Below are positions 44,097-53,271 of a stretch of 64,000 nucleotides of DNA, piece by piece. Within the stretch, counting starts at the first letter, position 1. Every line of letters starts with the position of its first letter. Source of the DNA: Candidatus Zixiibacteriota bacterium (GTDB lineage: Bacteria; Zixibacteria; MSB-5A5; GN15; PGXB01); NCBI GenBank assembly GCA_016933955.1, contig JAFGTT010000027.1, forward strand, positions 62,001 to 126,000, read 5' to 3'. A program made the position numbers and the translations under genes. The notes beneath the pieces were generated by a model. That model saw only the letters and a program-made list of their open reading frames with translations, searched no databases and had not been told where the DNA came from.

Positions 44097-46250
44097 ATGA
44101 ATATGAATGTTACGAAAAAAACCATCAATAAGAAATCCATCAGAAATTCCCTGATTATCATAGGAATTCTTATCTGTGTTTTTATCGCAATTGTCTCATA
44201 TCGGACTATCAGGATTTACCAGAAAGATCTCCCCTCTTTCGAACGCCTGCATAATATTGAACCATCCCTGAAAACCAAGATTTATTCTGCTGATGGGACG
44301 CTTCTTCAGGAATATTTCAACGAAAACCGGGTTTTGATACCTTATGACCAGATTCCGAAACAAATGGTCGATATGTTGCTGGCGGTTGAAGATCGGGATT
44401 TTTTCAATCACTGGGGCCTTAATCCCCGCCGGTTGCTAATAGTCTCATTGAAGAATCTCGCTCATATGAATATCGAGGCCGGCGGAGCTTCGACCATAAC
44501 CCAGCAACTGGCCAGAATGCTTTTCCTGACCCGTGATAAAACTCTGGAACGAAAATTCAAGGAGGCTCTGACCGCGATCAAGCTGGAACGGACTTATTCC
44601 AAAGAAGAAATTATCCAGATGTATCTCAATCAGTATTATTTTCACCGGGCTTATGGAATATCGGCGGCGGCCCGGGCCTTTTTCGATAAAAATGTCGATG
44701 AACTGACAATCAATGATTGCGCCATTCTGCTGGGTATGTTGCGAGGGCCGACCATCAATTCGCCCTTTAATAATCCCGATAAATCGTTAACCGCGCGCAA
44801 CCGTATTTTGTATGCTTATTATTCCAATAGTGGTATTACCAAAGAACAATACGATTCTCTTCGGTCCGAACCGCTTCATATTTCGCCCCCGGTAGAGCAA
44901 CTGGGTAAGGCCCCATATTTCACCGAGGAAATTCGGAAATATATTCAGGATAAATATGGCGATGAGGTCCTGTACTCCGGCGGTTTGAAAGTCGTTACCA
45001 CTCTGGATTGGAAACTTCAGCAGGCGGCCGAAGCGGCGGTTAAGGAACGCCTTGATTCCATCCAGGCCCGAATTGAACGTACCTACGGTCTGGATAATCC
45101 CTTTTACACCATAGTCATCCCGGACACTACCGACAGCATGTCCGATTCCACCCGGATATACAAGCAGATTCAGGGAGCGGTGGTATCAATCGATAATGCC
45201 ACCGGTAATGTCCTGGCAATGGTCGGCGGCAAATCTTTTGAGATGACTAAATTCAACCGGGCCACCCAGTCACTCCTTCAACCCGGTTCCTCATTCAAAC
45301 CATTCGTTTATACAGCCGCTATGGATAATGGCTTCAATCCCAGCGATCTTTTTTATGACAACTCCATCAAACTGGAAATTCCCGGAACCAAAGATTGGCG
45401 TCCACACAATTTCGATAATAAATTCCTTGGCGAAATGACGCTCCGTGACGGTCTCAAACTTTCACGTAATCTGGTGGCTATTAAACTACTTTTGCGTATC
45501 AAGCCGGAGCAGGCGATTTTCTATGCCCATAAGATGGGTATCACTACCCCCCTGCGGCCGGTCGCATCCCTGGCCATCGGAACCGAGGTCGTCCATTTGA
45601 TTGAGATGGTCTCGGCATTTACGGTATTTCCCAATGGCGGGATCAAAGTGCCGTACCGATTGATATCGCGAATCTATGACCGTTACGGCAATGTAATTGA
45701 GGATAATACCATTGCCCAGAAGGAAGAGGTTCTTTCCGCCCAAACCGCTTATATCATGGTTAACATGATGCAGTCGGTAATCGAAAGCGGTACTGGACGA
45801 GGAGTCCGATGGCGGGGATTTACCCGCCCGGCCGGAGGAAAAACCGGAACTTCGGATAACTTCTGCGACAACTGGTTTATCGGATATACTCCCCAGATTA
45901 CCACCGGAGTGTGGGTGGGATTCGATGATAAAACCTCGATTGGCAGAAACCAGACCGGATCGACCAACGCTCTGCCGATCTGGACGGGAATCATGAAAGC
46001 GGCTCATGATTCCCTGCCGATTATGGATTTCGAGGTACCGGAAGGAATCGAATTCGTCGATATATGTCTGGAATCGGGGAAACTGGCGACCGACCGATGT
46101 GTCAATGTTCGGCGCGAGGTTTTTCGGACCGAGAGTGTCCCCCAGGAAACCTGTCCGCTTCACCCCTCCAAGGGTCTTTATGTCGGGCCGGGAACCGAGG
46201 AAAACAATTTCCTGAACCCCGAGGATACGTCCGACATTTACAATTTCTAG
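44097..46250 (+). CDS. Class A penicillin-binding protein (PBP1A type)
   Basis: 717 residues. N-terminal membrane helix (SLIIIGILICVFIAIVSY). Glycosyltransferase 51 domain (about 65-240) with LLAVEDRDFFNHWG (catalytic Glu) and GGASTITQQLAR. Transpeptidase domain (about 370-680) with SxxK in LLQPGSSFKPFVY, SxN in LSRNLVAIK, and KTG in AGGKTGTSDNF. It polymerises and crosslinks peptidoglycan on the outer face of the inner membrane. Length is that of a short PBP1A with no OB insertion as large as E. coli's. Divergent from tyrS. Confidence 0.93.
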   Translation: MNMNVTKKTINKKSIRNSLIIIGILICVFIAIVSYRTIRIYQKDLPSFERLHNIEPSLKTKIYSADGTLLQEYFNENRVLIPYDQIPKQMVDMLLAVEDRDFFNHWGLNPRRLLIVSLKNLAHMNIEAGGASTITQQLARMLFLTRDKTLERKFKEALTAIKLERTYSKEEIIQMYLNQYYFHRAYGISAAARAFFDKNVDELTINDCAILLGMLRGPTINSPFNNPDKSLTARNRILYAYYSNSGITKEQYDSLRSEPLHISPPVEQLGKAPYFTEEIRKYIQDKYGDEVLYSGGLKVVTTLDWKLQQAAEAAVKERLDSIQARIERTYGLDNPFYTIVIPDTTDSMSDSTRIYKQIQGAVVSIDNATGNVLAMVGGKSFEMTKFNRATQSLLQPGSSFKPFVYTAAMDNGFNPSDLFYDNSIKLEIPGTKDWRPHNFDNKFLGEMTLRDGLKLSRNLVAIKLLLRIKPEQAIFYAHKMGITTPLRPVASLAIGTEVVHLIEMVSAFTVFPNGGIKVPYRLISRIYDRYGNVIEDNTIAQKEEVLSAQTAYIMVNMMQSVIESGTGRGVRWRGFTRPAGGKTGTSDNFCDNWFIGYTPQITTGVWVGFDDKTSIGRNQTGSTNALPIWTGIMKAAHDSLPIMDFEVPEGIEFVDICLESGKLATDRCVNVRREVFRTESVPQETCPLHPSKGLYVGPGTEENNFLNPEDTSDIYNF

Positions 46251-46277
46251 GCCCGGGAATCATCACTTAGATAAATC

Positions 46278-46305
46278 TTGACAGCCTTATGGGGATCGCT
46301 ATATT
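46278..46305 (+). promoter_or_regulatory. Promoter of the tRNA-Leu gene
   Basis: TTGACA at 46278-46283 and TATATT at 46300-46305, spacer 16 bp, placing the transcription start about 9 nt before the tRNA 5' end. Confidence 0.6.
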
Positions 46306-46320
46306 TGGTTTTTGTGATAT

Positions 46321-46404
46321 GCCGGAGTGGTGAAACTGGTAGACGCAGGGGACTCAAAATCCCCCGATGGCAACATCATGTCGGTTCAAGTCCGACCTCC
46401 GGCA
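46321..46404 (+). tRNA. tRNA-Leu (anticodon CAA)
   Basis: Acceptor stem GCCGGAG/CTCCGGC, D-arm with GGTAGACGC, anticodon stem GGGGA/TCCCC with loop CTCAAAA (anticodon CAA), a long class II variable arm (CGATGGCAACATCATG), and T-arm GTCGG-TTCAAGT-CCGAC. The 3' CCA is not encoded, so CCA is added enzymatically. It lies 70 bp after the PBP gene with its own promoter. Confidence 0.95.
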
Positions 46405-46518
46405 TAAATTCAGTTTAAGCAATTCAGGATAACCGGCAACGGCAGCGTTCCAGTGATTTTAAAAGATAATACCGCGCCATTTAATTGATGATTTGGGCTG
46501 GTACAACTCGTCCTGGAT

Positions 46519-48807
46519 TTATTCGGAATTGTTTTTTCGGGGTCGTTCACCCTTCCAGATACCCCGGTGGAATTTATAAGCCCGGTATAAAATAGATTCG
46601 GATTTATCCAGTTCATAATCAAGAGTCGGCTTAACCTTGATGACTTCGATCAGGGGACACGGATTCTCATCCGAACCGGCATGAGCCTTTTCATATGCCG
46701 CGGCCACGGCGTTGGTGGCATTTCGGAAGAAATTCCTTTCCCCTATTCGCTCATACAGACGGGTCCGTTTGAGGGCATCGATAACCGAATCATTCAACCC
46801 GCTCAACGAAAAATCAAACCCCAGCTCGTGCATCCTGGTCACCAGCAAAGACAACATTTCCTCTCCCGAGGCATCCAGTTCGTTGATTCCATTGCCAACC
46901 AGAATAACATGTTTCAGTTCCGGCATAGCGGTAATTCTATCCAGTAACTGCTCCTCCAGGTAGTTGACATTGGCAAAGAAAAGAGAGCCGTTGTATCTGA
47001 TAAGGGCGATATGCCGGCACTGGGCCAGCCCGAATCGGCGCCGGTTCCGGAAGGAACCGTCGGGATGCTTGGACAGCATGGCGATATCCGGTTTCATGCC
47101 CCGGAGCAGATGAAGAATCAAGGCCAACCCGACCCCGATCATAATGCCATAGTCGAGATGCGGTGCGAAAACAAGAGTGAAAATAAAGGCGATAATGCCG
47201 ATGACACCATCATATTTCTGGGCCTTCCAGGCATGTACAAATCCTTTGACATTGACCAGTCCGATCACAGCCATCATGATAATTGCCGCCAGAACCGCCT
47301 GGGGCAGATGATACAAAAGAGGCGTAAAGAAAAGCAGAGTGAGAACCACCACCATACTGCTGAAAACGTTGGAGAGCCCGCTGACCGCACCGGCCTGGAT
47401 ATTGACGGCCGACCGTGAAAACGAACCTGACACCGCATAACTCTGGTTGAAGGCACCGACCATATTGGCCAGCCCCTGCCCGATCAATTCCCGATTGGGA
47501 TCAAGTCTTTGCCCGGTTTTCGAAGCCATGGCCTTGGCGATGGAAATTGCTTCCATAAAGCCCAGCAGCGATATAATAATCGCCATCGGAAAAAGATTAA
47601 GGCCAATACTCCAGTTGAATTGGGGGATCTTAAAGCCGGGCAAGCCTCGCGGAATATTACCGACAACGGCCCCGCCGCCCATGAAAAACACCGCATTGGT
47701 ATCAATCGGATTATTTCCGACCTTAATTCTCCAGATTCTTCCGTCATATTCCAGATTATCCTGCGCATTACCGCGATTATGAAACTCCAACTGGTCGCCG
47801 ATACCCCTGGTCGCGAGAAATTGCATTCCTCTCAGCTTTTCCCGAAGCCAGCGGGCATCGCCTTTGGATTCCTCGATTTCCAGGTTCAGCAAACATAGTC
47901 TATTTTGAAGCTCCACATGTTCGACCGATTGAAGCCCGTAACGTTCCCCGATCTGTTCGCATTCAGTTCCGAGTTGGACTCGCCTTTCGCTCTTCTCATT
48001 AATCCTGGCAACCGCGCTATTAAAATCCCCGATTGTCTCAATGGCCCTGCTATCCTCAATATGTCCGATATCGGTTCGGTAATTATACTCATATCCAATC
48101 GCCCAGGAAATGATTGTTGTGATCAGAACCGCAACCAGCACATTGGGAATGCGCGGATTAAACCGCTTCAGACTTATCATTACGGCAAAAGCCAGAATGG
48201 CAATGGCCAGGGTCGGCCAGTGAGTATATGATATGGTGGCCTTTATAACATTATAGACCGTCATATAATGATGTTCCGCATTATCGACATAAACGCCGAA
48301 TAACTTCGACAGCTGAGAAGTGGCGATAATCAGCGCGGCGGCATTGGTAAAACCATTGACCACCGGGTGGGAGAGAAAATTGACCACCAATCCGAGTCTG
48401 AATACGCCCAGCATAAACTGGAAAAGGCCAACCAGAAGGGCCAGTAAAATGGCATAAGCAATAAAACTCCCGCTTCCCGCCGTCGCCAGCGGTTCCAGCG
48501 TGGCCGCCGTCATAAGCGAAACCACCGCAACCGGGCCGGTGGCCAGCTGGCGGCTGGAGCCGAAAAGGGAGGCTATCAGGGGTGGCAAAAAGGCAGCATA
48601 CAGGCCATAATAGGCCGGCAGACCGGCCAGCTGTGCATAAGCCATCGATTGCGGAACTAAAACCAGCGCGACGGTCAAACCGGAAATAAAATCGGCCCGA
48701 AGACTACCGGTATTATAATTCTTGAACCACCTGAGAAAGGGAAACAGGACAGAGAGTATATTGGCCGCCCGGCCTCTCATTTCGTTATTCTTGTCTCTAC
48801 CAGGCAT
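46519..48807 (-). CDS. SulP-family inorganic anion transporter with STAS domain
   Basis: 762 residues, longer than usual SulP (about 550-600). Starts ADFISGLTVALVLVPQSMAYAQLAGLPAYYGLYAAF, the SulP signature. Membrane core about 30-245 and 375-560; the second part has VGNIPRGLPGFKIPQ, LLGFMEAISIAKAMASKTG and QSYAVSGSFSRSAVNIQAG. The cytoplasmic STAS domain (about 590-715) holds INELDASGEEMLSLLVTRM with the Ser/Asp turn. Between residues ~243 and ~378 an unusual soluble insertion, partly coiled-coil, splits the membrane core. Transports sulfate, bicarbonate or another anion. Divergent from a signalling operon. Confidence 0.9.
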   Translation of the reverse strand: MPGRDKNNEMRGRAANILSVLFPFLRWFKNYNTGSLRADFISGLTVALVLVPQSMAYAQLAGLPAYYGLYAAFLPPLIASLFGSSRQLATGPVAVVSLMTAATLEPLATAGSGSFIAYAILLALLVGLFQFMLGVFRLGLVVNFLSHPVVNGFTNAAALIIATSQLSKLFGVYVDNAEHHYMTVYNVIKATISYTHWPTLAIAILAFAVMISLKRFNPRIPNVLVAVLITTIISWAIGYEYNYRTDIGHIEDSRAIETIGDFNSAVARINEKSERRVQLGTECEQIGERYGLQSVEHVELQNRLCLLNLEIEESKGDARWLREKLRGMQFLATRGIGDQLEFHNRGNAQDNLEYDGRIWRIKVGNNPIDTNAVFFMGGGAVVGNIPRGLPGFKIPQFNWSIGLNLFPMAIIISLLGFMEAISIAKAMASKTGQRLDPNRELIGQGLANMVGAFNQSYAVSGSFSRSAVNIQAGAVSGLSNVFSSMVVVLTLLFFTPLLYHLPQAVLAAIIMMAVIGLVNVKGFVHAWKAQKYDGVIGIIAFIFTLVFAPHLDYGIMIGVGLALILHLLRGMKPDIAMLSKHPDGSFRNRRRFGLAQCRHIALIRYNGSLFFANVNYLEEQLLDRITAMPELKHVILVGNGINELDASGEEMLSLLVTRMHELGFDFSLSGLNDSVIDALKRTRLYERIGERNFFRNATNAVAAAYEKAHAGSDENPCPLIEVIKVKPTLDYELDKSESILYRAYKFHRGIWKGERPRKNNSE

Positions 48808-48910
48808 AAAGTTTATCGGTGGTGCGTCCCGCCCATATACCCCCCTACCAGAACAAAACCACCCATTTACAAAACCGCAATTTCAGCAGTCTTTATCAAA
48901 TGAGATTTTT

Positions 48911-48939
48911 ATTATCAGCCATATATCCAACAAGGCCAA
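48911..48939 (-). promoter_or_regulatory. Candidate promoter for the SulP gene
   Basis: Read on the minus strand: TTGGCC (complement of 48934-48939), 17-bp spacer, GATAAT (complement of 48911-48916). It would give a leader of about 100 nt. The rest of the 339-bp divergent region shows no gene. Confidence 0.4.
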
Positions 48940-49073
48940 GTTATGAGATTGACCGGACTATTGCAAGACTTATTTGCTTATACGGATTCATGGTTTTTAT
49001 CGAAAATATCACGGGCGTATTATAAATTTTTGACTTGCCGTGCCTGTTGTTAATACATAGCTTACATATAAGC
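48940..49073. other. Divergent regulatory spacer between SulP gene and signalling operon
   Basis: Part of a 339-bp divergent region; AT-rich, no coding frame. Probably carries the control sites for one or both units. No operator motif could be named. Confidence 0.4.
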
Positions 49074-49102
49074 TTGTCCAAATGGTGTGGTCATGTTATT
49101 TT
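49074..49102 (+). promoter_or_regulatory. Candidate promoter for the signalling operon
   Basis: TTGTCC at 49074-49079 and TATTTT at 49097-49102, spacer 17 bp; a weak match. The leader ends in a hairpin ACGGA-GGATA-TCCGT (49131-49145) that partly includes the GGAGG ribosome-binding site (49133-49137). Confidence 0.33.
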
Positions 49103-49146
49103 ATAAAAGAAATTATTGTTGAGAATATAAACGGAGGATATCCGTA

Positions 49147-50373
49147 TTGGCTATTATTGCAATCTTCGGCGGCTCCTTCTGCGAGGCCGATATCATTGCC
49201 GGGAAAACAGCCGTAACCCTTGGTTATGAATTCGTTGAAAAGGAGCTATTGACCAGAACGGCGCAAAGGTTCGAAATACCCGAAGAAAAACTCCTGAAAT
49301 CGATTAACGGCCCGGTACCGATGTTCAACCGCTTTACCAGGGCCAGAGAAAAACACATCGCCTGCCTCAAGGTCGTTCTCAGTGAAATAATGGCCGAGGA
49401 TAACAAGGTTTTCTTCGGCTTTGCGACCCATCTGTTTCCTGCCCACATTCCGAATGTTTTAAAAATTTGTATTATTGCCAATCATGATTACCGTATCAAA
49501 CAGGCCATGCTTAAGCATTCGCTGTCCGAGAAAACGGCCGAAAAACTCATCCATGAAAATGACAATCTCAACCTTCAGTGGACCGGTTTCCTTCACAACC
49601 GGGAACCGTACGACGAAAACCTGTACGATATTGTTATTCCGATGCATTCCTCGAATATCGATCAGGCGGTGGGGACGATTATAAAACACGCCGGGAGCGA
49701 TCAGGTGGCCTCGGACGAGAGATCGACGCAGATGGCCCGCGACTTCATTTTATCCGCCCGGGTCAATCTGGCCCTGACCGAAGAGGGCCACGATGTCGAT
49801 GTATTTTCTGAAACAGGGCGGGTTATCCTGACCATCAATAAGGAAGTCGTCCGCATGAAACAATATGAACAGGAATTGAAAAAAATCACCGGCAAAGTCA
49901 GCGGCGTTAATGACGTTCAAACGAAAATAGGCCCGGATTTCAAGGCCTCGGCGGTCAACCCCTGGGCGAATATCGAGGTTCCTCCCAAGGTTCTTCTGGT
50001 TGATGATGAAAAAGAATTCGTGCATACTCTCTCGGAAAGACTGCAAACCCGGAATATCGCCTCATCGGTGGTGTATGACGGCGAACAGGCTCTTGATTTC
50101 GTCAGCAAAGATGCGCCCGATGTCATGGTCCTCGATCTGATGATGCCGGGCATTGACGGTATCGAGGTATTAAGGCGTATCAAACGTGATCATCCCCGGG
50201 TGGAAGTAATTATTCTGACCGGTCACGGCTCGGACCGGGAAGAAAAAATGGCCGAGGAACTGGGAGCCTTTGCTTATCTGCAAAAGCCGGTTAACATCGA
50301 TGTTCTGGCGCAGGTTATGAATGAGGCTTATCAGAAACTTGCCGGATCGGGTGCGAATAGCAAGGAAGAATAA
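49147..50373 (+). CDS. Cytidylate-kinase-like/BON-like/response-regulator fusion protein
   Basis: 408 residues. N-terminal domain (1-185) resembles the cytidylate-kinase-like AAK_13 family (GYEFVEKELLTRTAQRFEIP; VLKICIIANHDYRIKQAM; NLYDIVIPMHS), but the expected glycine-rich P-loop is replaced by GGSFCEADIIAGKTA, so nucleotide binding is doubtful. Residues ~195-265 look like a BON-type domain. Residues ~281-400 are a receiver domain with VLLVDDEKE, phospho-acceptor Asp330 in VLDLMMPG, and Lys in LQKPVN. TTG start with GGAGG 9 nt upstream. First gene of a five-gene signalling operon; no DNA-binding output domain. Role is inferred to be protein-protein signalling linked to the neighbouring SulP. 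Confidence 0.85.
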   Translation: MAIIAIFGGSFCEADIIAGKTAVTLGYEFVEKELLTRTAQRFEIPEEKLLKSINGPVPMFNRFTRAREKHIACLKVVLSEIMAEDNKVFFGFATHLFPAHIPNVLKICIIANHDYRIKQAMLKHSLSEKTAEKLIHENDNLNLQWTGFLHNREPYDENLYDIVIPMHSSNIDQAVGTIIKHAGSDQVASDERSTQMARDFILSARVNLALTEEGHDVDVFSETGRVILTINKEVVRMKQYEQELKKITGKVSGVNDVQTKIGPDFKASAVNPWANIEVPPKVLLVDDEKEFVHTLSERLQTRNIASSVVYDGEQALDFVSKDAPDVMVLDLMMPGIDGIEVLRRIKRDHPRVEVIILTGHGSDREEKMAEELGAFAYLQKPVNIDVLAQVMNEAYQKLAGSGANSKEE

Positions 50374-50453
50374 AACCGATTGGAAACCGGGGCAATCAAT
50401 GGCGGCCTTGATTTATTTATGGAAATAACTGGCTGTTTGAAGGAAAGATTTTT

Positions 50454-52181
50454 ATGACTCTTTCGGGCGATAATCCGGAGATATTACTGGAATCGCAGGA
50501 TTTATCGGCGTCCGGGGGACTTCCCCGGTACCGGAGGTTGAAACGTCTCTCGATAATCCTGACCTCACTGGTTGCGCTTATCCCCCTGGCGGTACTGGTC
50601 ATAATCAATTACTACCAGGATCAGGATGCTTACCACGCCGAAACGATGTATGCCATCTCGAGAGTCCTGGGTAATACTCAGAAAACTCTTGAATTCGTCA
50701 TTCAGGAGCGGCGCTCGGCTCTCTCATTAATGATCGATGAGCGTTCCTATGAGGAGTTGAGCAGTCAGGAGGGATTGAAATCGGCTCTTCAGAATCTTAA
50801 AAACGCTTTCGGCGGTTTTGTCGATATTGGCCTGATCGAATCCAATGGTGATCAGAATTATTATGTCGGCCCGTACGATCTGAGAGGCAAGAAATACAAG
50901 GATCAGCAGTGGTTCAACGAAGTCCTGGTCAGGGGCGTTTACGTAAGCGATGTCTTCCTGGGACATCGGAATCTCCCCCATTTTATTATCGCCTTCAAAC
51001 ACGAAAAACCACAGGGTGACTTCTATGTGATAAGAACCACCATCGATATGGAACTTGTCAATCGACTGATATATTCTCTCGACCTCGAAAAAAATACGGA
51101 TGCTTTTATAATTAACCAGGAAGGGATTCTCCAGACCGCATCCCGTTTTTATGGCAATGTTCTGGATAAGGTGTCGATTAGAGTCCCGGAGCGTTTCCGG
51201 CATCGCGAAGTTGTCGATGAGTACCATGAAAACGGTAAATGGCTGACCTCCGGTTATGCTTTTATTGGGGATTCTCCCTTTATCCTCATGGTCATCAAAC
51301 AACGGGAAAACCCGTTTCTTCACTGGTTTTACCGCCGCACCGGGCTGTTGTGGTTCCTGGCTCTGAGTGTTACCCTGATCCTGGCAGCGGTAATATACGG
51401 ATCCAGTCATACCGTCAAGCGCTTGAGAGAACTGGATAAAAGGCGGGCCAAGATATTTCATAATATCGAATATACCAATAAAATGGCCACCATCGGACGT
51501 ATGGCGGCCGGAGTGGCGCATGAAATCAATAATCCCCTGGCCATTATCAATGAGAAAGCCGGACTCCTCAAAGATCTGGCTCATCATACCGAGAATTTCC
51601 CCAATAAGGAAAAGGTGACCAAATTGGCCGAGTCGATTATCGGTTCCGTTGAACGATGCAGCAAAGTCACACACCGCCTGCTGGGTTTTGCCAAGCGTAT
51701 GGATGATAATTTCGAGGTTGTCGATCTCAAGATTTTACTCGAAGAAGTTGTCGGGTTTCAACAGAGTGAAATAAACCATCGTAATCTGAATATCAGCTTG
51801 AATTTCCCGGAAAATCTGCCGGCCATCGAAAGCGATCGCGGCCAGCTGCAACAGGTTTTCTTGAATATCGTCAGCAACGCCCTGGCCGCCGTTGATGACG
51901 GAGGCAATATCGATGTTTCGGCGGCGCCATGTTCATCAAAGGAGATCGCCGTAACCATTATCGATAACGGTATGGGAATATCCGAGGATAATCTTCGCCA
52001 TATCTTCGAACCATTTTATTCAACCAAAGGAAAATTCGGAACCGGTTTGGGATTGTCGATTACTCTCGATATCGTGCAAAAGCTTGGTGGAAATATCAAT
52101 GTGAACAGCGAACTCGGAAAAGGTACGAGTTTCGTCGTTAAACTGCCCTGCCTCTGCCGGCGGGTTGCCTTTCAGGAGTGA
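50454..52181 (+). CDS. Membrane sensor histidine kinase with extracytoplasmic Cache-like domain
   Basis: 575 residues. TM1 about 31-52, a Cache-like periplasmic sensor (about 55-290; GFVDIGLIESNGDQNYYVGPY, QWFNEVLVRGVYVSDVFLG), TM2 about 297-317. HisKA dimerisation region with phospho-His356 in GVAHEINNPLAIINEKAG. HATPase: N-box NIVSNALAAV, G1 DNGMGISEDN, F-box IFEPFYSTKG, G2 GTGLGLSI. The resemblance to dCache ligand sensors suggests detection of a small solute. ATG 50454 with AAGGAAAG upstream. Overlaps the next receiver gene closely (stop 52179-52181). Confidence 0.92.
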   Translation: MTLSGDNPEILLESQDLSASGGLPRYRRLKRLSIILTSLVALIPLAVLVIINYYQDQDAYHAETMYAISRVLGNTQKTLEFVIQERRSALSLMIDERSYEELSSQEGLKSALQNLKNAFGGFVDIGLIESNGDQNYYVGPYDLRGKKYKDQQWFNEVLVRGVYVSDVFLGHRNLPHFIIAFKHEKPQGDFYVIRTTIDMELVNRLIYSLDLEKNTDAFIINQEGILQTASRFYGNVLDKVSIRVPERFRHREVVDEYHENGKWLTSGYAFIGDSPFILMVIKQRENPFLHWFYRRTGLLWFLALSVTLILAAVIYGSSHTVKRLRELDKRRAKIFHNIEYTNKMATIGRMAAGVAHEINNPLAIINEKAGLLKDLAHHTENFPNKEKVTKLAESIIGSVERCSKVTHRLLGFAKRMDDNFEVVDLKILLEEVVGFQQSEINHRNLNISLNFPENLPAIESDRGQLQQVFLNIVSNALAAVDDGGNIDVSAAPCSSKEIAVTIIDNGMGISEDNLRHIFEPFYSTKGKFGTGLGLSITLDIVQKLGGNINVNSELGKGTSFVVKLPCLCRRVAFQE

Positions 52182-52183
52182 TT

Positions 52184-52549
52184 ATGGCCGAATTCAGAGT
52201 CCTGCTTGTCGATGATGAAGAAGAACTGGTCACCACGCTGGTTGAAAGGCTTCAGTATCGTGGTATTGATGCCGCCTACAGTCTTAACGGTGCGACGGCG
52301 ATCCAGGAAATGCGCGAAAAGGAATATGATGTGGTTATCCTGGATCTGAAACTTCCCGGAATAAGCGGTCTGGAGACCATGAGAGTAATCAAAAAGGAAC
52401 ACCCGGATACGCCGATTATATTGATCACCGGTCATGGTTCGCCATTGAATATGGAAGATATTCCCCGGGGGGCTTTTGATTATTTACCGAAACCGATTGA
52501 TCTTGATATCCTTGTCAAAAAGATGCGGGAGGCGGTCGAATCGAAATGA
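52184..52549 (+). CDS. Single-domain response regulator
   Basis: 121 residues, a stand-alone receiver: VLLVDDEEE acidic pocket, phospho-acceptor Asp54 in VVILDLKLPG, Thr in LITGHGS, and Lys in YLPKPID. No output domain, so it must act by protein contact or as a phosphorelay shuttle. ATG 52184 has AGGAG 5 nt upstream and is preferred to GTG 52178, which overlaps the kinase stop. Overlaps the next gene by 4 nt. Confidence 0.9.
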   Translation: MAEFRVLLVDDEEELVTTLVERLQYRGIDAAYSLNGATAIQEMREKEYDVVILDLKLPGISGLETMRVIKKEHPDTPIILITGHGSPLNMEDIPRGAFDYLPKPIDLDILVKKMREAVESK

Positions 52550-53220
52550 CTCATGATAGAAACGCCATCGATGGAACCGAACCGGGTCATGATGCCGTGG
52601 CCTTTTTCGGCGCTATAACGGCCTCGGTCTCTCACGAGTTGAACAATGTCATTTCGATTATTGACCAGTCGGCCGGCCTTCTGGATGACCTGTTGGTCGG
52701 GGCTATCCAGGGACGACCGATAACCGAGGAGCAGCTCCAGCGCGTTTCAGAAAAGATCGCTCGACAAACCGAGCGCGGAATCAAAATTATCAAACGCCTC
52801 AACCGATTTGCCCACAGTGCCGATTACCCGACAACTGCTTTCGAACTCAACGACTTGCTCGAGAATCTCACTTCTTTGATTGATCGGCTGGCCAAAATCA
52901 AAGGCGCGGAGATTAAAATTGATTTCTATAATGAACCCATGGAAATCAAAGGCAATCCGTTTATTGTCCAGCAGATTGTTTACCTGGTTGTAAAACGGAT
53001 TCTGGCCGCTTCCGGCAAGAATGATGCGGTGCAGATACAAATCGGTCGTGAGGATAACATGGCCCTTATAGAAATACACGGACCGGAAGGATTCGGCGGC
53101 GAGCGGGGCGAGATCGAACATATCAATATGTTGGTTGACGATCTCAGGGGTAATGTGCAATTTGAATTCGAAGACAATATGACCAAAATAAAAATATTAA
53201 TTCCGGGACTGAAGGATTGA
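52546..53220 (+). CDS. Histidine-kinase-like protein with degenerate ATP-binding domain
   Basis: 224 residues, soluble. N-terminal HisKA-like helices with phospho-accepting His30 in ASVSHELNNVISIIDQSAG, the same His-Glu-x-Asn-Asn box as the upstream kinase. The region expected to be a HATPase lacks a normal N-box (YLVVKRILAAS instead of NLLxNA), G1 box (EIHGPEGFGGE instead of DxGxG) and G2 box. It ends in KIKILIPGL, like a HATPase C-terminal strand. Likely a phosphotransfer protein or pseudokinase, not an active kinase. Overlaps the preceding receiver gene by 4 nt (ATGA); 51 bp before a second receiver gene. Confidence 0.8.
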   Translation: MTHDRNAIDGTEPGHDAVAFFGAITASVSHELNNVISIIDQSAGLLDDLLVGAIQGRPITEEQLQRVSEKIARQTERGIKIIKRLNRFAHSADYPTTAFELNDLLENLTSLIDRLAKIKGAEIKIDFYNEPMEIKGNPFIVQQIVYLVVKRILAASGKNDAVQIQIGREDNMALIEIHGPEGFGGERGEIEHINMLVDDLRGNVQFEFEDNMTKIKILIPGLKD

Positions 53221-53271
53221 TATCCTTCGGCCGGTAGTATATGCGTAATTAATTTTATCGGGGAGATACAA

